Source: Nosema muscidifuracis (taxonomy: Eukaryota; Microsporidia; Nosematidae). Taken from it: a DNA stretch of 64,000 nt. Position 1 is the first letter of the stretch. Every line of letters begins with the position of its first letter. Of the stretch, positions 1 to 11,240 are shown in pieces. Position numbers and translations under genes: made by a program. The stretch is taken from positions 476,001-540,000 of the forward strand of contig JAIOKI010000011.1 in NCBI GenBank assembly GCA_028335825.1. Reading direction: 5' to 3'. The notes under the pieces were generated by a model that saw only the letters and a list, made by a program, of their open reading frames with translations, did no database searches and was not told the DNA's origin.

Positions 1-647
1 TATCGAAAACATTCAGCTAAGTCAAAAGATCCTATATTAAATTTTAAAAAATACTTCTCATTTTTTGCTCCAAATAAAGTAAGATTAAATAATTCTTTAT
101 CATAATTTTCAACAAAATAATCTATGTGTTCTATTTTTTTCTCAAACGTACATGATGCAAATATTAAATCGTTTCTAATAATAGATTTATACTTTATATA
201 GTCTCTTTTACTTTCATCATAATTTTCGATCATGTAAGTATAAGATGATAGATTTTTCAAAAATTCATAAACATACATCTCATTCTTATATAAATCATCA
301 CCCTCTGCTAAAAAAATATATTTCATTTCTCTATCTCCAAAAGAATACAACTGTTGAATTATTTTGGCTTTTAAGGATTCTTTAAGATTTAAATCCTCAT
401 CTAAATGTTCATCCAACTTAATAATAATTGGGTTAGTTATTCCATGAAGCTTATCAAATCTTTCTATTACTAAATCTGAACGATTTAGTTTAATTATATG
501 AATTATATAATTTTCGTCTAAATCTAAGCATGCATAATCTCCTGTATTCAATTTATCCTGAATCTTCTCTAATAGCTGATTTTGAATATTATAATGTAGT
601 TCAAGTAATTCTGATAATACATAAGTAAAAAGTAAAAACAATTTCAT
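1..647 (-). CDS. Secreted protein, family shared with the 16.1 kb gene; partial, runs off left edge
   Basis: An open frame of 215 codons starts at ATG 647 and is still open at base 1, so the C-terminus is outside the window. Residues 1-16 (MKLFLLFTYVLSELLE) look like a signal peptide, suggesting secretion or entry into the ER. The rest is charged, with no membrane segment. It aligns along its length with the N-terminal third of the 547-residue protein at 16134. Matching blocks include HIIKLNRSDLVIERFDK against HVLKIRKSQIFITRYNE, and FLKNLSSYTY against LMKNLSDYSN. Beyond that relative I do not recognise the family, so no function is proposed. The start is supported by the signal peptide and by ACTCCTT directly before the ATG. 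Confidence 0.85.
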   Translation of the reverse strand, partial: MKLFLLFTYVLSELLELHYNIQNQLLEKIQDKLNTGDYACLDLDENYIIHIIKLNRSDLVIERFDKLHGITNPIIIKLDEHLDEDLNLKESLKAKIIQQLYSFGDREMKYIFLAEGDDLYKNEMYVYEFLKNLSSYTYMIENYDESKRDYIKYKSIIRNDLIFASCTFEKKIEHIDYFVENYDKELFNLTLFGAKNEKYFLKFNIGSFDLAECFR

Positions 648-656
648 AAGGAGTAA
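648..656 (-). promoter_or_regulatory. C-rich start-proximal motif (ACTCCTT-ATG)
   Basis: On the minus strand ACTCCTT abuts the ATG at 647. It resembles the C-rich motifs reported just upstream of microsporidian starts and seen at several genes in this window. It is a degenerate example. Confidence 0.4.
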
Positions 657-2690
657 AATTTTTTTTGTTTAAATATTTTTAATTTAAATTAAAAAATTTT
701 CATATAAATTTAATTTAAAAAATTTTCTACATAGAAAACATTGAAAAAAGTAATAGTTTAAATAGATAATTAGATTAATATAAATTTATTTATTAAAAAA
801 AAATTCGTTTTTTGAGCAACGTTTATATATTTACAAAATATAAATTAAAAACACTTTCAACAATAATTTATTTTCTTTGGAAATATATTAATAATTTAGT
901 TACCATATAATCTTATTTAAAATATATAAAAGAACACGTTGTTTTTAATTTATTTAAAGATAAATTTGACATATTTTATGAAATTAAAAAAAAAAGTTTG
1001 TTTAATATTTTAAATGGGTTCTTTTAGCTTTTATAAATTCTAAACCTGTTTACACTAATCATTAGTCTTAGACTTTATTTATAGTTAGTTTTTTAGTTAC
1101 ATTAAATTTGCAATATTATTAATTTGTTAAATTAGACTGAAAAAAGGAGACTTAGATAGCTAATATATAAATTTTTTTTCAAGTTATCTAAACAAAATAA
1201 TTAAAATATTTATGAATATTATCTTATTAAATTATAATTTTTAAAAAAGTTTTCTTATACTTTGGATAAATTAAGAGAAATAAATAATAAAGACATGGCG
1301 TAATAAAATTTATTTTTTTTATTTAATAAAACTTATGCAATCGCTTCTAACTGTAACAATATGTTGAAGAATCTTCTTATCATTTTCTTGTTCTTATGAT
1401 TTGAGTGTGTCTAATACAATTTTATCAATCTTTTTTCATTATTCTGAGATCTTTCATCTATGTATAATTATTATTTAATACAATGACGTTTTTAGTAGTT
1501 AAGTAGATTAGAGACTATTTACGAAAAGTATCTTTAAATGTGTCAAGTTTTAAATTTAATAGTGTATTATTTTGGAACATATTTATCTTGATCATATTAG
1601 TTATTATAAATTTATAACATATTTAATAGTAAGTAAATATAATTGAGTTAACTTTAACGTCTGTCAAAGATATCTAGTGACACTTTTAACATTCAATAAA
1701 AAAGATAAAATTCTCTTTGAATATTTTCTTTATGTATGTCTAATATTAATTGTGAAAGTTATTAATAGTAGACTGTATAGGTACTTTCTAAGTTTTCATA
1801 GAGCCTTTGCTAATTTTGTCTTTCTATAATTAAAAAGAATAAACAAATCAATTTATAAAACCTTTCAATGTATTTTTTATCAAAATTCTTAGATATGTTA
1901 TAATTATATTAATAAAAATAATATTTGTTCTAGAATATATATAATATCAATTTATATAAATTACGAAATTTTATTTGAAAACACGACTTATGTTTTTTGT
2001 ATCAACCTCTTCTATCATTTCATTTATATCGTTGAGCTTATTTAGTTTTTCTGTATGATCTGAAGCAGTGCCGATAATATATTTTTACTTCATATATAAA
2101 ATAAATAATAATTGATGTAAAAGATAACAATTTTCTTTTTCCAAATAAAACACATAATAAAAGAAATTTCTTAGATTTTTCAACTATGAGATAAATATTT
2201 TTTGAAGTTTTGACCTTGAATTAATTAAAATATAAATTATCAAATTAAAAAAATTATTTGTCTCATTTATATGCAATAAATCACTAGAGACTATTATGAT
2301 TAATTAGTTCCTGATGAGTCATAACGATCTAATTCATTTTCTGACCAATAGTTACTACGACATAAATAAATACTAAGTCAATAAGTATTTCATTATTTTT
2401 ATTAATTGTATATCAATATGCTAAAACTTATAAGAAATATTATTTATGTATTCTTATAATGGTTATTATATCTAAATGTTTTCTTCCTTATATGTTAAAA
2501 TATTTTAAAAAAAATCAATAAATAAACATTAAATTAGAGATAAATACAATTGATATTTATGTTTATTGCTTTTTTAATAATGTTAATTTTACACAACTAT
2601 AATCATAACTTTCATTAGAATAAGAGAAATATTGAAATCCCATATAAATTAGTATAAATATTGTTTCAATAAAAAATATGTACTAGTTAA
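657..2690. other. AT-rich intergenic stretch, no recognised gene
   Basis: About 2 kb of A/T-rich sequence with stops in all frames. I found no gene, RNA or clear repeat. The first 350 bases upstream of the gene at 647 are almost pure A/T. Confidence 0.6.
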
Positions 2691-2699
2691 TGAGAAAAA

Positions 2700-5022
2700 A
2701 AGTTGATATAAAAATTTTTATTTGTATGAATATAAATATGTTTTGTTGTGAGTATAAAAAATTTTAAATAAATCCCTAATTTTGGTAATCTCAATATATA
2801 TTAGAAAAAATGATAACATACATAAATACATCTATATCAAGATAAAAAATCATATGAATTATGAAAATTTTATCTACAATCTCTCTTAAAGAAGATAAAG
2901 CAATGCTTGTGAATTCAAATAATGAGATTGAACTAAATATCATAGACCTTTAAAGTTATCTAAACGAAACATTTACTGGAAGATATTTACAAATTAAATA
3001 ATACCCTATGAAATATTAAATTATTCAATTATGAGGATGAAGGTAGATAGAGAAAGAGCAAAAGCATAAAGTGTCAATTTTTTTAATATTATTAGAAATT
3101 TGATAAAAAAGAAAAGTTAATGATTAAAAAAATTGAAAGACGTTAACTTTGTTATAATAGAAAAAACAAAAATTAAGAAGACTAGCTTAGCAGCAGATGT
3201 ATAGTGGAAAAAGAATATCACAACAGGTAATCTAATTATAAATTAAGAAATAGTATTAACTTTTTGGTGGACATGAGAAGAGGATAAATACGAAGCTTCT
3301 AGTCTTGTTTAACTTTCAGATATAAATACCATAAACATGAGGGTCTGTTAGTAAGATACATGTGCCTTAGTTAATTTTATGATGAATACAATGTTAGAAT
3401 ATAAAGGATTGATATATTCAACATAATAAAAGATATAATTAGTGTTTTAGAAAAATCAAAAAGTGATGATAAAGTTATACAAAAAAAGGAAAACTAGTTT
3501 ACTCATGAAGTTGTTACAAATATAACATATAAAATTCTTATATGTATGAGGAAGGGTGTAGTTATATCATAACATCAAGCTTATAGAGACATGAGACTTA
3601 CTCTAAATCATATTTAATAAATGAGTCATAATAGGAAAAATTAGAAATATTGAACAACTGTTTATCTTTATAAAACACCATTCAATATCAAGAATAAGTT
3701 GGAAGAATGAAAATTAATGCTGATAATAATAAAGATTTATATACTGTTATTTAAGTGTGTAAACAATATAATATATAAAGAAATTGGAAAATCGAATGAT
3801 GTAATATTTCAGAGAATAATGAATATATTGATAGATAAAGGATTAATCTTAACAAAGAAGATTAGAAGTTAAAAAGCAAGATGTAAAGTTTTATGGAATC
3901 TTAATTTTACATGACAAATTTAAAAAATCGAAGAAGGAAGAAAATTTTGTAGTGTATTAGAATAGTAAATTTATAAAGGACTGTTTATATATAATTGAGC
4001 TTATACTTAACATGACACAAAAAGATGTAAAATATGAATAAATAGAGAAATACATAATTTACTTTATTAGATTGAAATGAATACTACTAATTGATTTAAT
4101 TCTAAAAACACAGACATTATGAATGATTTTATTCTCGAAACTAATGCATTAAGTAATGTTTTTTGAATAATTTTTAGACAAATACAATACAGAAACATAT
4201 TAGATAAATTAAGGATCTAAAAAATTTATAATCATTGAGAAAGAAATATTATCAAATCTATAAAATATATGATAATTTAGATACTTATATTAAGAAACAA
4301 TACAAAAATAGAAAATGTGATGTTTTGAGTAGAACAAGACATTATAATGAAAATAAAGACATGATCAAAAAAGATAATTATATCTAACATTTAAATATGA
4401 TTTATCGAGGATAGAAAACAGTACATGACAATCTAAAGTCATTATATGAATATAATATTGAAGTAATGTAAAGACGTGTAAATTATATAAACTTATTGGA
4501 GTTAAAGAACAAAACATATCCAAAATGAAATATCAAAGAAGTAATTTCATATGACAAATGAATAAAATTAATCACTTATAAATGAATGTATTTTAGATAT
4601 TAGAAAGATATAAAATGAATAAAATTTAATAAATATAAACTAATAAGTTTGTTATTCAAACAAAACCTAAAAATAAGAAGTTCTAAAAGAACATAAAAAT
4701 AAGGTGTAGTTCATATTCAGATATATTAGATGAACCAATGATTTAAGTCTGAGATAATAAAAAAATTAAAATGAGTACATAAAGATATAATTTAAGAATT
4801 AGGTAGACGATATGCTGTATGTGATATAGAATTCATACAAGATAAAAAATAGAATTAATTCAATAGATATAGTTCTACAAGCTCGATATTTAGACATATA
4901 CATTATTATAATATAATGAACAAATTAAAAGTACTCAGATCAACTTGGCCTTATCTGGTTTATATATGTTTTAATTCCCTGAGAGAATAATAAATGACCC
5001 TTGGTTTTGGTAATCTCAAAAA
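2700..5022 (+). mobile_element. Possible old LTR-type element between two repeats with primer-site-like sequence
   Basis: Two related segments of about 65 bases, at roughly 2730-2797 and 4960-5022, lie in the same orientation. Both end in TTTTGGTAATCTCAA, preceded by a CCCT-containing stretch. The TGG at the end of an LTR-like repeat recalls a tRNA primer-binding site, which would make these the inner edges of two 5' LTRs. The 2.2 kb between them is less AT-rich than its flanks and has scattered plus-strand coding-like stretches that I could not assign to a domain. If it is an element it is broken throughout, with many breaks, and is old. The family is not determined. Confidence 0.3.
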
Positions 5023-6335
5023 GTTAACTATTTTAAATCTTTTAATGAATAAGCAGTCGAGTTAATGATAAACAATTATCACATTAGAATTTTTGTGGTA
5101 TTATCTCATAAAATAACTATTTTATCTTTCTAATCAAAGTCTAATATTTAACATTAAGAAATATAAATATATTTATTATTGATGATATCTTAACGAAGAA
5201 TATGTCACTTTATACTTATATTTACCCCTTAAAATATAAGACTTTTTGACAAATAAATATTCCTTATCTTCTACTTATATTCTTAAATAAGATAAATTAT
5301 TATCAATTATTATTACATTATTCAAAATATGAAAGTATTTTTTATTCATTATTTACTTTAAGATATTTATCATACATTTATTTTTTATAGAATTTATTAT
5401 TTAGAATATATTTGTATGTAGGATAGAAATTATCACATTATATAATGGAAGAGTCTAAAAAGAAGAAGATTTATTTATGTATGAAATAAAAATAGAGAAA
5501 TACTTCAAATAGTAAATAATATATAAACATAATAAAATTTGAACATATACTTATAAAAATATGTGATCATATAAACATAATAAAATAATGCGAATTTATC
5601 ATTTTAATATAATGACAAGATATGAACATAAAATGCGAATTCATAAATATTAATTTATTAAGTATATTTATTGAAATTATAATTCATACATTAACTATTT
5701 CACTATCACACACATTTTAAGACCTTTCTCAGGTATAAGTTTATTATATATTAGAATTGTATAAGAGAATTAGAAGAAATAATATCTGTACAAACATTTA
5801 TATCACATAGATAGACAATACCAATGAGTATAAAATATAAATTATAATCTCTAAATTTATAGAAATATAGACTACTATAGATAAACTTATAATACTTAAT
5901 ACTCATACATTTATATATACAAATTGTACATCTGAAAATTGATAACATGATTCATGTAATCAAATAATATAGTTAAGAAGAACTTTAAGATAGTATTTGT
6001 TAATTTGAGAGATCTTTAAATATTTTAATTTTAACTTATCTAATAGTAAGGATAAAAAATATTTTAAATATTTTTAATTGAGGGTAAATAATATGTAAAA
6101 TTATTTGTAAAAAGACTTGTATTTTTCTATAACTTTCTTAAATTGCTGCTTTTTAATTTATATTAACATACTAAATGTTAAATTAATAATTGTAAGGTGA
6201 AGAAATTAAATAACTATAAATATTACAACATAAACAAATCTTAATTAATTTTTAGTTCTAATTAATCTTCTGATAAAATAAAATGAATTTATCAATATAA
6301 AATCAAAAAAAAATTATTTAATATAAAATAAAATT
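5023..6335. other. AT-rich intergenic stretch, nothing recognised
   Basis: No gene-like frame, RNA or repeat could be supported. The one minus-strand frame near 5751-5948 is low-complexity Tyr/Ile/Leu sequence with no start motif. Confidence 0.5.
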
Positions 6336-6349
6336 TTTAATCCTTCTAA
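6336..6349 (+). promoter_or_regulatory. C-poor start-proximal motif (TTAATCCTTCTAA-ATG)
   Basis: TTAATCCTT lies five bases before the ATG at 6350, in the same place as the ACCCT-type motifs at other starts here. It supports 6350 as a real start. Confidence 0.35.
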
Positions 6350-6705
6350 ATGCTATTATTATATTTACTACTATCATATTCTCTCGATGATATTCTTGTA
6401 ATAGATTTAGATGATGGATCAATAAACAAGAAGATAAAAGAAACTTGTAAATACAGATCTGACAATGATAATTCAGAAATTTTAAATAATTTAAAATACA
6501 TAACAAAGGATGTTATAATTTTATACATAATTTCATCAATATTTATTTTAGTTTTATCAGGAGTTTATTATTATTTTTTGGGACTTCAGTTTTATTATTC
6601 ACCTTTGTACTTTTATTAGTATCACTATTATTGTCATTATTTATATGTTCATTATTTCTAATTATATTTTTAGAAATAAGAAAATGCAGGAATAATTTGA
6701 ATTGA
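6350..6705 (+). pseudogene. Small membrane protein with a single frame break at a T run
   Basis: The first frame (6350-6619, 89 codons) encodes a hydrophobic leader, MLLLYLLLSYSL. A short acidic, lysine-containing ectodomain with one cysteine follows, then a membrane helix (about residues 55-79, VIILYIISSIFILVLSGVYY). It then leaves frame near the T6 run at about 6573-6579. The next frame runs on as further strongly hydrophobic sequence (LLFTFVLLLVSLLLSLFICS) and a basic tail ending KCRNNLN at TGA 6703-6705. One base gained or lost in the T run would explain this, so it is either a young pseudogene or a sequencing error. The predicted product has a cleavable leader and two closely spaced helices. 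I do not recognise the family. The start is backed by a C-containing motif. Confidence 0.5.
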
Positions 6706-8260
6706 AAAATAAAAGAGATAATTTCATTTTTATACTTATATTATCTGATAAATCTCTAGATTTATTTTTAACCATTATATTTTTGAATATCATTTCTACG
6801 TCATATTTTTATTCAAATTCATCTATAGTGACTTAAATCATAGAAGTAAAACATTATCATTTAGATACATCTTATATTATAAAACATATTTATTTGAAGA
6901 ATAAAATCTATAAGTATTAATATAAGACTTTTTATACAGTATTGGAATAAATTAATTTAATCATCAAGAAATTTATAAATAAAAATGTTAAAATAATTTA
7001 TTATTTTACCCCATCTAAAAGAAATTAAATTAAAAGATAATAATAATATAAATTAAAATGTATTAGCTTATCATACATGAATATCTATTATAATAATACT
7101 ATTTAGTATTCTAAGATTGATCTCTTATGAATTAATAAAAATTTTATATTTTCTGATTTTATGGTTTAATTGATAAAATTTAATCACTATCTTTTATCTA
7201 CATGTTACTACCATATTATAATTATAAATATAGAAAAGTAAGAATAATATTTTATGGGTTAAAAATTAGAAAAAAAATAATGTTTCTTTAACATCTTTAT
7301 ATTTCCATATATCTGATATATATTTTACTCCCTTAAATTTTGATAATATTATATAATTATTATATTTATAATGAGGAGTGAGTCGATTCAGAAAAAATAT
7401 TAACAATATAGAAATAATGAATTAAAAAAATATATTTAATGTTATTGAATATTTATTCATTCTGCTAATATCTTTATAATACCTAAAACTCTAATTCTTA
7501 AGATCACTATTCCTATCTCACTAGATTTATTTTACCTATTAAGAATAATCTTAATAGAGATAGAATAAAGTAAGTAAATTTTAATGAGTTAATAAAGTTA
7601 TCAGTATTTCTTCTATTCTTAAAAACTCAAGATTATTATAAATATCTCCACTTCTTCTTCTACGACTATATAATTAATCTGATACAAATCATCATCATAA
7701 ATTGATGTTTACTTGCTTGATTCCAAAGATCACACATGTTTTTTTAATGATCTTCCATAGCTTAGAATAGATCTCTAATCACTCAATTGTATCTTGGTTT
7801 TATTTGATGTATTCTAAATTATTATCCATGGGATCTAAAAAAGTTGTCTTTTTTATGTTATGGGTCTAAAAAATAATTTTATGATTAGATTAATAAGATA
7901 GAGAAGTCTTTTTTCAACCTCATATATATTATTAATTAATTAATAAAATGAATAATTAAGAATAAATTAAAATAACATAAATAAAAAAATATATTAATTA
8001 AGTTTTCTATAAATAATATACAATAAATAATTTAATATTTTTCCTTAAAGATATAAATTAGGTGATAGTAAAACTATTCAGAATATTTATTAAATCATTT
8101 TTGTTTACCATATTATTATAATGATTTTAGATTTGAAAATTATTTTTAATTTTGGAAATATCTTTAAATTGTATATATATGTGTATAATGTGATTTCCCA
8201 AAGATTTTTATAAAAAAATTATCAACATATATTGAATTTTTTTTGTATAAACTGGGAGTA
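6706..8260. other. AT-rich stretch with faint minus-strand coding traces near 7.6-7.9 kb
   Basis: Mostly A/T-rich with stops in all frames. Around 7600-7880 the composition is less extreme and short minus-strand frames appear, one beginning MDNNLEYIK, but stops are frequent and I cannot assign a family. Confidence 0.4.
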
Positions 8261-8269
8261 ATTAAATTC

Positions 8270-9130
8270 AATTATAGATGACTAGACCTATGAAGAAGGA
8301 TACTGGAAATGCTCCAATGTAACTTATAATGTCAGATTAACCACTCCAATGGTTAAATTATTAAATCAGTTGGAGTTTATATACACATTATGGTTTTTAA
8401 TAATATTTTGAAATATAAAATGAAGAGTATTATAATAGTTATACTTGCTGATTCACCATTTGTTTTTAGAAATGAGTTATTTAATTAAAATTTTTGGAAT
8501 CCTTGTAGTATTTATGATTATTATACAATGACAAGATGTATCATTTGATAATATAAAGGAATCTATTTATAGATTTAATGTAATTTACTTGTATTAAATC
8601 CTGATTTTTGATATTACTGAATTAAATTTTCCAAATGGCAGAAGTTCCTTCTTAAATAAAGAGTTAGATTTAGTGAAGATTTTTAAATTTTCTTTAAGTA
8701 GTTTTTATTAAGTATATATTATACATGAAGATTCAATGGATAGAGTTTTCCTGTGATTTATCGTTTTCTTTCTAATAAAACTAACGAAAATGCTGATAAT
8801 GTCTTTAATCTTAATAACTCTTCTCTAGATAATAAATCAGTGGAATTTTCCTAATATAATATTTATGATGAAAAAGTAGAAAGCTTATTAAATATGTATA
8901 AAGATATTATAGGACCACGTTTAGTAGAAAAATATATACTTTTTTGGGTAGAACTAATAATGTTGTTGAAGGATTTAATTCAAAACTTTATAATCTAATT
9001 AATAAAAATAATTCTAGTTTCTTGTAGTATCTTAATAATCTTAAATATATTTAAATATTGAATGACTACAAGAGTAAAGTCAAAAAAATAAATATAAAAT
9101 ATGTTGATCAAGAAAGCGATATTAAGAAGT
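8270..9130 (+). mobile_element. MULE (Mutator-like) DNA transposon, decayed transposase with FLYWCH and C-terminal boxes
   Basis: Remnants of a Mutator-like transposase lie in the right order on the plus strand. A FLYWCH-like zinc segment (GYWKCSNVTYNVRLTT) is at 8298-8345. A block shared with two other copies here (VILADSPFVF) is at 8436-8466. Sequence typical of the stretch just after the first catalytic Asp (YIIHEDSMDRVF, then VIYRFLSNKTNE) is at 8715-8800. The well-known C-terminal box, GRTNNVVEGFNSKLYNLI, is at 8946-9000. Several frame changes and stops separate these, so the copy is dead. Terminal inverted repeats and target duplications were not found by eye. Related remnants lie at 14.4-14.8 and 42.7-43.5 kb. 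Confidence 0.75.
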
Positions 9131-9639
9131 TGTGGTGATCTTATAATACAAGACTAATTATTTTAAAAGTTTTTGTGTGGATTGAAAGAAGCAATAAAAT
9201 TAAATGCTTAAATATTTTTTAAGTAAATTTTGCGACATAACCGTATCATAAATTTTATAAATAAAAATTTTACAATAATTGGGGTTAAATTTCAAAAAAA
9301 AATCTAACATATTTATCAATTTATAAGCTACTAACTGAACCTGTTATTTTAGTCATTTTTAACAAAAACATGAGGAAAAGAAAAGTTAATATTTTCGAAA
9401 AAAGAACCATCTTTATTATAATAAGAATTATAAATCTTGAATAATTTTAATTAGCTTAAAATTATTAATAATAAAGTAAAGAACAAATGTTATATAGAAA
9501 TCTACTAGTTATGTTATAAATTTAATAAAATAATTGTTTTTAAAAAGAATGAATGATCAACGTCAGGAAAATAATTTAAATTACAAGATTGAAAATCTAA
9601 CTATTACATTGAAATGATATTTATGATAAGTTGTTACAA

Positions 9640-9800
9640 GAAGCAGTGCATATGAAGGTCTAGATATTATTATAAGAAAGGATATAAAGAGAATATGATT
9701 TTTAAGAAGTAAATATTGCCAAAAATATAACATATAAACAGATACTAAAATTGTAAAGAAAGATTCATTAAAATATCATCATAATGATTATATTGTTAGA
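9640..9800 (+). mobile_element. FLYWCH-type fragment of a second MULE
   Basis: About 160 bases on the plus strand read as a zinc-binding FLYWCH-like segment: KYCQKYNI at 9709-9732, then TDTKIVKKDSLKYHHNDY with closing histidines, interrupted by a stop. This is the N-terminal part of MULE transposases. No matching catalytic part follows, so it is probably the start of another, truncated copy 500 bases downstream of the better preserved one. Confidence 0.4.
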
Positions 9801-10850
9801 TAGGGAGGAATATATTATTTAAAACAAAAAATGTTAAAATTATTATTTTAAGAGAAGTATAGAACAACACGTCATTAAGTATATATAAAACAAGATATTT
9901 ATGATTTAATATTTCTTGTCAATTACTTATTCATCAATCTTTTCAATTTACACTTCTGACAAGTCTGCTTCTTTTTAATCTTTATTATATATTTCTTATG
10001 ACTCTTGTTCATAGTTTAGCTTTCTAAAGTTCCTCTGAGTACTTTATTAAAATCTCATCTTTTATTCAACTTTTTAATTTGAGTTACATTTTATATCTTG
10101 TAACCACTAATAGTATCATTATTGAAATAAATTTAAATAAAAAATAATTGATCATATTTGTGTTTCATCTTCGTTTCTACTGTTCTCAAGTTATTTATCA
10201 TAAAACTTATTTTTACATATATTAAATATTTATGAACTATTAACAATATTTTGAATTTAAAATTAATTTAAAATTTGATCAATTTATAAAAATTTAATTA
10301 AAAACTTTATAAATCGAAACGAACTATATAATTAAATTTAAGTATATTGTAGAGAAATTTAATTTTATGATAAAATGATTAATAAAAATTATTTAAATCA
10401 ATATTTAATAATATTTTAGATCAAGTAAATAGAAGACCAAAATAACTTCTTTTGTAATTACATTTAACAACTTAGTAACTACTTACCACAAAAATATACA
10501 AATCAGAGTTCTCAAGAACATTCTTGAAAGTATGTCTTGTGACCACAGATGAGAACACATGTAAATAAAGAACTGCAAGTAGGATCTTTCTATGATAGAT
10601 ACCATTCATCTATTGTAATTCTGAAAAGAAATAACAAATTTTAGTAAATTTAGATAAAAAATCTAGTTTATATAATCATAGTGTATTTTATAGTATTGTA
10701 AGATGAAATTTTAATTAAAATTTTATAACTTTTTTAAATTAATATCAATATAAAATATTGTTTAAATATTTTAAAATCACTTTCATACAATATTTTAAAA
10801 TTAAAATTGTGATATATTATAACATATCACTACGTTTTCCTTTCAATTTA
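9801..10850. other. AT-rich stretch, nothing recognised
   Basis: No frame, RNA or repeat could be supported. Composition becomes sharply less AT-rich after about 10850. Confidence 0.5.
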
Positions 10851-10855
10851 ATTAA

Positions 10856-11239
10856 GCCCAAAACGTAAACAAATACGTAATTAAACTGAAAAGGGAAAGC
10901 TGCCTAGAAATACTCAAAAAGGTAAACTATCGAAGAATCAGAAAAAGCTGTGTCGATATTTTAAATAAGGATAAATTAAAAAACAATTATAAATATAATT
11001 GTTAAAAGAAGGGTAAGAAGAAACATATTTTAAGGATGATGAATAAACAAGACAACAAGTGTTTAGAGGAGTTATCATACAAAAAGGGTACAGAGAGCCA
11101 CAGGAGTGGGTACCGAAACAAGATTAAAAGTTTAGTTGAATTTTATTTGAAGTTTAACAAAGTTCCAGTAATACAGGACAAAAATCATAAGATTTTAATT
11201 AAAAATAAACTATATAAATACATAACACCCAAAATTTAA
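10856..11239 (+). other. Two consecutive short frames upstream of the membrane-protein gene; origin unclear
   Basis: About 380 bases are richer in G and C than the flanks. They hold an open stretch at 10856-11005 (reads KLKRESCLEILKKVNYRRIR and on to TAA, no ATG) and, in another register, a 67-codon frame 11036-11239 starting MMNKQDNKCLEELSYKKG and ending one base before the ATG at 11241. Both are basic and soluble, with no signal peptide. The phrase GTESHRS resembles the ESHRSNG box of Ty3-type integrases, so an old element fragment is one reading. A leader frame or extra exon of the downstream gene is another. A GTAAG...TTTTAAG stretch at 11012-11033 looks vaguely intron-like but lacks a convincing branch site. 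Confidence 0.35.
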
Positions 11240-11240
11240 A

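Noticed and set aside
5751-5948. 65-codon minus-strand frame
   Set aside because: Low-complexity Tyr/Ile/Leu sequence, no start motif, no signal peptide and no relative in the window. It looks like chance openness.
7600-7900. Minus-strand coding traces as a fifth copy of the cysteine family
   Set aside because: A few words looked similar, but the C-x-C-D-P and ELRD-x-C landmarks are absent.
11012-11033. GTAAG...TTTTAAG as a microsporidian intron
   Set aside because: Very short, without a recognisable branch-point next to the 3' end, and joining the flanking frames gives no recognisable protein.
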